Shown: piece by piece, positions 62,002 to 64,000 of the stretch | How positions within the stretch are numbered: the first letter of the stretch is position 1 | How the letters are laid out: each line of letters opens with the position of its first letter | NCBI GenBank assembly: GCA_002354095.1 | Contig: DEKX01000048.1 | Location: 17,145-81,144 of the forward strand | Direction of reading: 5' to 3' | Source of the DNA: Prevotella sp. UBA2711 | GTDB lineage: Bacteria; Bacteroidota; Bacteroidia; Bacteroidales; Bacteroidaceae | DNA length: 64,000 bases | Notes under the pieces: model-generated | Seen by the model: the letters and a program-made list of their open reading frames with translations, nothing else | What the model was told of the DNA's origin: nothing | Databases searched by the model: none | Translations under genes and position numbers: made by a program

Positions 62002-62396
62002 AGTACATCGCCTTTATATTCATATTTGTAGCCTTGTTTTTATGCTCATGCAATAATATCAAGGTGAATGATACACTGTCCTCTGATGTGCAATCGGAAG
62101 ATACGCTAAGAACCATTACGAAAGAAACGGCTTTTGAGGGTGTGAACAACTATTGCCATAGGGAATATGACTGGAGCGTAGCAAAGGACAATCCCGACAT
62201 CATGTATGTGCAAATGGGCGAAGAGACGGACTCTGCGTATCAAGTGATATTCCGCAGTTACACAGGTGCCTTTGTGCATTTCTATGTCAATAAGACAAAT
62301 GGCGCTACAAGAATGGTTGAGAGAGTTCCGAACCTTAATGTCGAAGAGGATGCTGGAACCATTAACTTATTTGATTATTTGAAGAAGCAAAAATGA
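61998..62396 (+). CDS. Small lipoprotein
   Basis: 132 residues. Lipobox LCSC after IFIFVALF. Mixed strand content with no known motif. Overlaps the carbonic anhydrase by 4 nt (ATGA) and the next gene by 4 nt. Confidence 0.75.
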   Translation: MKYIAFIFIFVALFLCSCNNIKVNDTLSSDVQSEDTLRTITKETAFEGVNNYCHREYDWSVAKDNPDIMYVQMGEETDSAYQVIFRSYTGAFVHFYVNKTNGATRMVERVPNLNVEEDAGTINLFDYLKKQK

Positions 62397-62860
62397 AAAA
62401 GATTATAAATCCTTGGCGCAACCATGAGGGATATAACTGTTTCGGTTGCAGTCCTGACAATCCCATCGGACTTCACATGGAGTTCTATGAGGATGGTGAC
62501 TATATCGTTAGTACCTGGCATCCTGAACATAATTATCAAGGTTGGGTAGATACCATGCACGGTGGTATTTTGAGTACGCTGATAGATGAAGTGTGCGGAT
62601 GGGTAGTCACCAGGAAACTACAGACCAGCGGCTATACCGTTCAGTTGAATGTGAAGTTCCGCAAGGCTGTTCCGACAACGGAGCCGGAATTGACCATACG
62701 GGCCAAAGTAACAAAACAGGTGCGGAATCTGGCGTATATCAGTGCGGAGATTACTAACTCGAAGGGTGAACTCTGCAACGAAGGCGAGGCCATCTACTTT
62801 CTGATGAACGAGGACAAAGCCAAGGGAATGGGATTCCTGCATTGCGAAGTGGAAGAATAA
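62393..62860 (+). CDS. PaaI-type hot-dog thioesterase
   Basis: 155 residues. FGCSPDNPIGLHMEFY, the catalytic TMHGGILSTLIDEVCGWVV and LNVKFRKAVPTTEPELTIRAKV. Complete. Acyl-CoA substrate unknown. Confidence 0.9.
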   Translation: MKKIINPWRNHEGYNCFGCSPDNPIGLHMEFYEDGDYIVSTWHPEHNYQGWVDTMHGGILSTLIDEVCGWVVTRKLQTSGYTVQLNVKFRKAVPTTEPELTIRAKVTKQVRNLAYISAEITNSKGELCNEGEAIYFLMNEDKAKGMGFLHCEVEE

Positions 62861-62881
62861 CAACGATAAAACTATTGAATT

Positions 62882-63067
62882 ATGAAGTACCCATGTGAGA
62901 ACTGCAAGCTACGTGCTGCGTATGACAAGAACCCGAAGTCATTAATCGGGCGCTTCTGGCGTTGGCAGATCAACTTCTGTCCCAGCTGGCGAGGCTACTT
63001 TAAGTCGCTGCCACCTGAGAAACAGGAAGAGTTTCGCAAGAAGTATGATTTTTGGAAGTATCAATAA
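62882..63067 (+). CDS. Small cysteine-containing protein
   Basis: 61 residues. CENCKLRAAYDKNPKS has CxxC, a third Cys follows. Basic and aromatic; no family recognised. Shares the operon with DoxX. Confidence 0.6.
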   Translation: MKYPCENCKLRAAYDKNPKSLIGRFWRWQINFCPSWRGYFKSLPPEKQEEFRKKYDFWKYQ

Positions 63068-63085
63068 TTTTAATCTGATAGGAAT

Positions 63086-63523
63086 ATGAGTTACCTAAAG
63101 ACATTTTTCCGTTTGCTGTTGGGCCTGTTTATGACCTATGCAGGTTTCAGTCATCTGACATTCAACCGTCAGGAGTTTGTGGCGCAGGTGCCCACATGGC
63201 TCCAATTCAGTGAAGGCTTTACCGATTTCGTGGTACTGGCATCGGGCGTAGTGGAGATTGCACTTGGCCTCGGTATGCTGCTGTTATGGAAGAAAAAGGC
63301 TGTGGTGGGTGCATTACTGGCCCTCTTCTATGTCGCCATCTTCCCTGGCAACATCAACCAGTACGTCAATCACATCGATGCCTTTGGACTCAACACTGAC
63401 AACCTGCGTCTCATCCGCCTGTTCATTCAGCCCGTCCTTATCTACCTCGCTCTTTGGAGCACTGGAGGTTGGCAACAGTTGAAATCATGGTGGCAGTGTC
63501 TAACAAAGTCTAAGAAGGCATAA
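63086..63523 (+). CDS. DoxX-family membrane protein
   Basis: 145 residues with four membrane segments; RLLLGLFMTYAGFSHLTFNRQEFVAQVP is typical of DoxX. Role unclear, linked to quinone or redox processes in the family. Confidence 0.85.
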   Translation: MSYLKTFFRLLLGLFMTYAGFSHLTFNRQEFVAQVPTWLQFSEGFTDFVVLASGVVEIALGLGMLLLWKKKAVVGALLALFYVAIFPGNINQYVNHIDAFGLNTDNLRLIRLFIQPVLIYLALWSTGGWQQLKSWWQCLTKSKKA

Positions 63524-63526
63524 GGT

Positions 63527-63880
63527 ATGAGTACACTCACAACAATTCTGGCAATATTGGTAGCCTTGGAACATCTGTACATTATGTTCCTTGAAACCAT
63601 TGCGACGAGTTCAGAAAGCACGTCAAGAGTGTTTGGCATCAGTATTGACCAGCTGAAAAGCAAGACCATTGTGACGCTGTTGAAGAATCAGGGTGTGTAT
63701 AACGGTCTGATAGCCATTCTACTGTTGGTTGCTGTCTGGCAACAGGATTTGCTGTGGACACGGCTGCTATTGGGCTATGTCGTGTTGGTTGCACTCTACG
63801 GTAGCCTGACCAGCAAGCCAAGCATTATCCTGAAGCAAGGCGGCTTGGCCATCTTGGGATTGATTTGTAGTTTTATCTGA
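63527..63880 (+). CDS. DUF1304 membrane protein
   Basis: 117 residues with four membrane segments. ILAILVALEHLYIMFLETIA and KNQGVYNGLIAILLLVAV match DUF1304. Function unknown. Four nt after DoxX. Confidence 0.85.
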   Translation: MSTLTTILAILVALEHLYIMFLETIATSSESTSRVFGISIDQLKSKTIVTLLKNQGVYNGLIAILLLVAVWQQDLLWTRLLLGYVVLVALYGSLTSKPSIILKQGGLAILGLICSFI

Positions 63881-63884
63881 GTGT

Positions 63885-64000
63885 ATGAAAACAGAGTTAC
63901 GGTTATTACCACTTAGGGAGGCACAGACCATTGCTTTAAAACAAGAAATGCAGGAGGCATTCCAGCATGGCTTTCAGTCGTATTATAAAGACGACAATCA
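63885..64000 (+). CDS. Start of a gene cut by the window edge (possible acetyltransferase)
   Basis: An open frame from ATG 63885 to the edge with 38 codons: KTELRLLPLREAQTIALKQ then EMQEAFQHGFQ. The start resembles GNAT N-acetyltransferases, but too little is visible to be sure. Four nt after the DUF1304 stop. Confidence 0.5.
   Translation, partial: MKTELRLLPLREAQTIALKQEMQEAFQHGFQSYYKDDN

Overview
The window looks like DNA from a Bacteroidales bacterium, most likely Prevotella or a close relative. The grounds are repeated promoters with the Bacteroidota -7 box TAnnTTTG, a Bacteroidetes-type tra gene set (TraE to TraO order), TraO and TraN families, and a SusC-like/TonB outer-membrane receptor. 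No 16S rRNA or tRNA was found, so the genus is an inference.

Layout. From 1 to about 47.2 kb the DNA is a conjugative element with plasmid-like features. A minus-strand mobilization operon (1-9.9 kb) holds a coupling ATPase cut by the left edge, two exported VirB5/TraI-like proteins, a large repeat protein, an OmpA-type outer-membrane protein, a MobV relaxase with a candidate oriT beside it, a small winged-helix protein, a membrane protein and a lipoprotein. Divergent from it is topoisomerase III (10.1-11.8 kb). A structured RNA with its own promoter and terminator precedes an XRE regulator (11.9-12.6 kb). A three-gene operon carries an AbiEi/AbiEii type IV toxin-antitoxin pair plus a cupin fusion (12.9-15.8 kb). 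DUF4099/DUF3945-like and TOPRIM genes and a BspA-like repeat protein follow (16.1-18.9 kb).

Two replication/partition modules lie side by side. The first (18.9-22.2 kb) is a Rep_3-type initiator facing a 1-kb AT-rich array of a 10-bp motif spaced almost exactly 23 bp apart, then a ribbon-helix-helix protein with an AT-hook and ParA. The second (22.2-24.7 kb) is a set of 22-bp iterons, a set of inverted relatives of them, and a second Rep_3-type initiator. The plus-strand transfer operon (24.9-45.9 kb) encodes the T4SS: two VirB2-like proteins, TraF, TraG (VirB4), a large exported protein, two more TraI-like proteins, TraJ, TraK, TraL, TraM, TraN, TraO and accessory proteins. It is interrupted by an antisense AAA/DUF4143 gene. 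A short minus-strand operon of small genes closes it.

From 47.2 to 49.4 kb there are two gene-poor, hairpin-rich stretches around one unrecognised gene. From 49.4 kb to the end the genes look like ordinary chromosomal housekeeping and accessory genes: RavA/ViaA, an esterase, cyclophilin, YaaA, a PHP phosphatase, acetyltransferases, a TonB-dependent receptor, FKBP, carbonic anhydrase, thioesterases and DoxX. The simplest reading is an integrated conjugative element with plasmid-style replication and partition, its right end near 47-49 kb. No integrase or attachment site was seen, so a large plasmid or secondary replicon is also possible.
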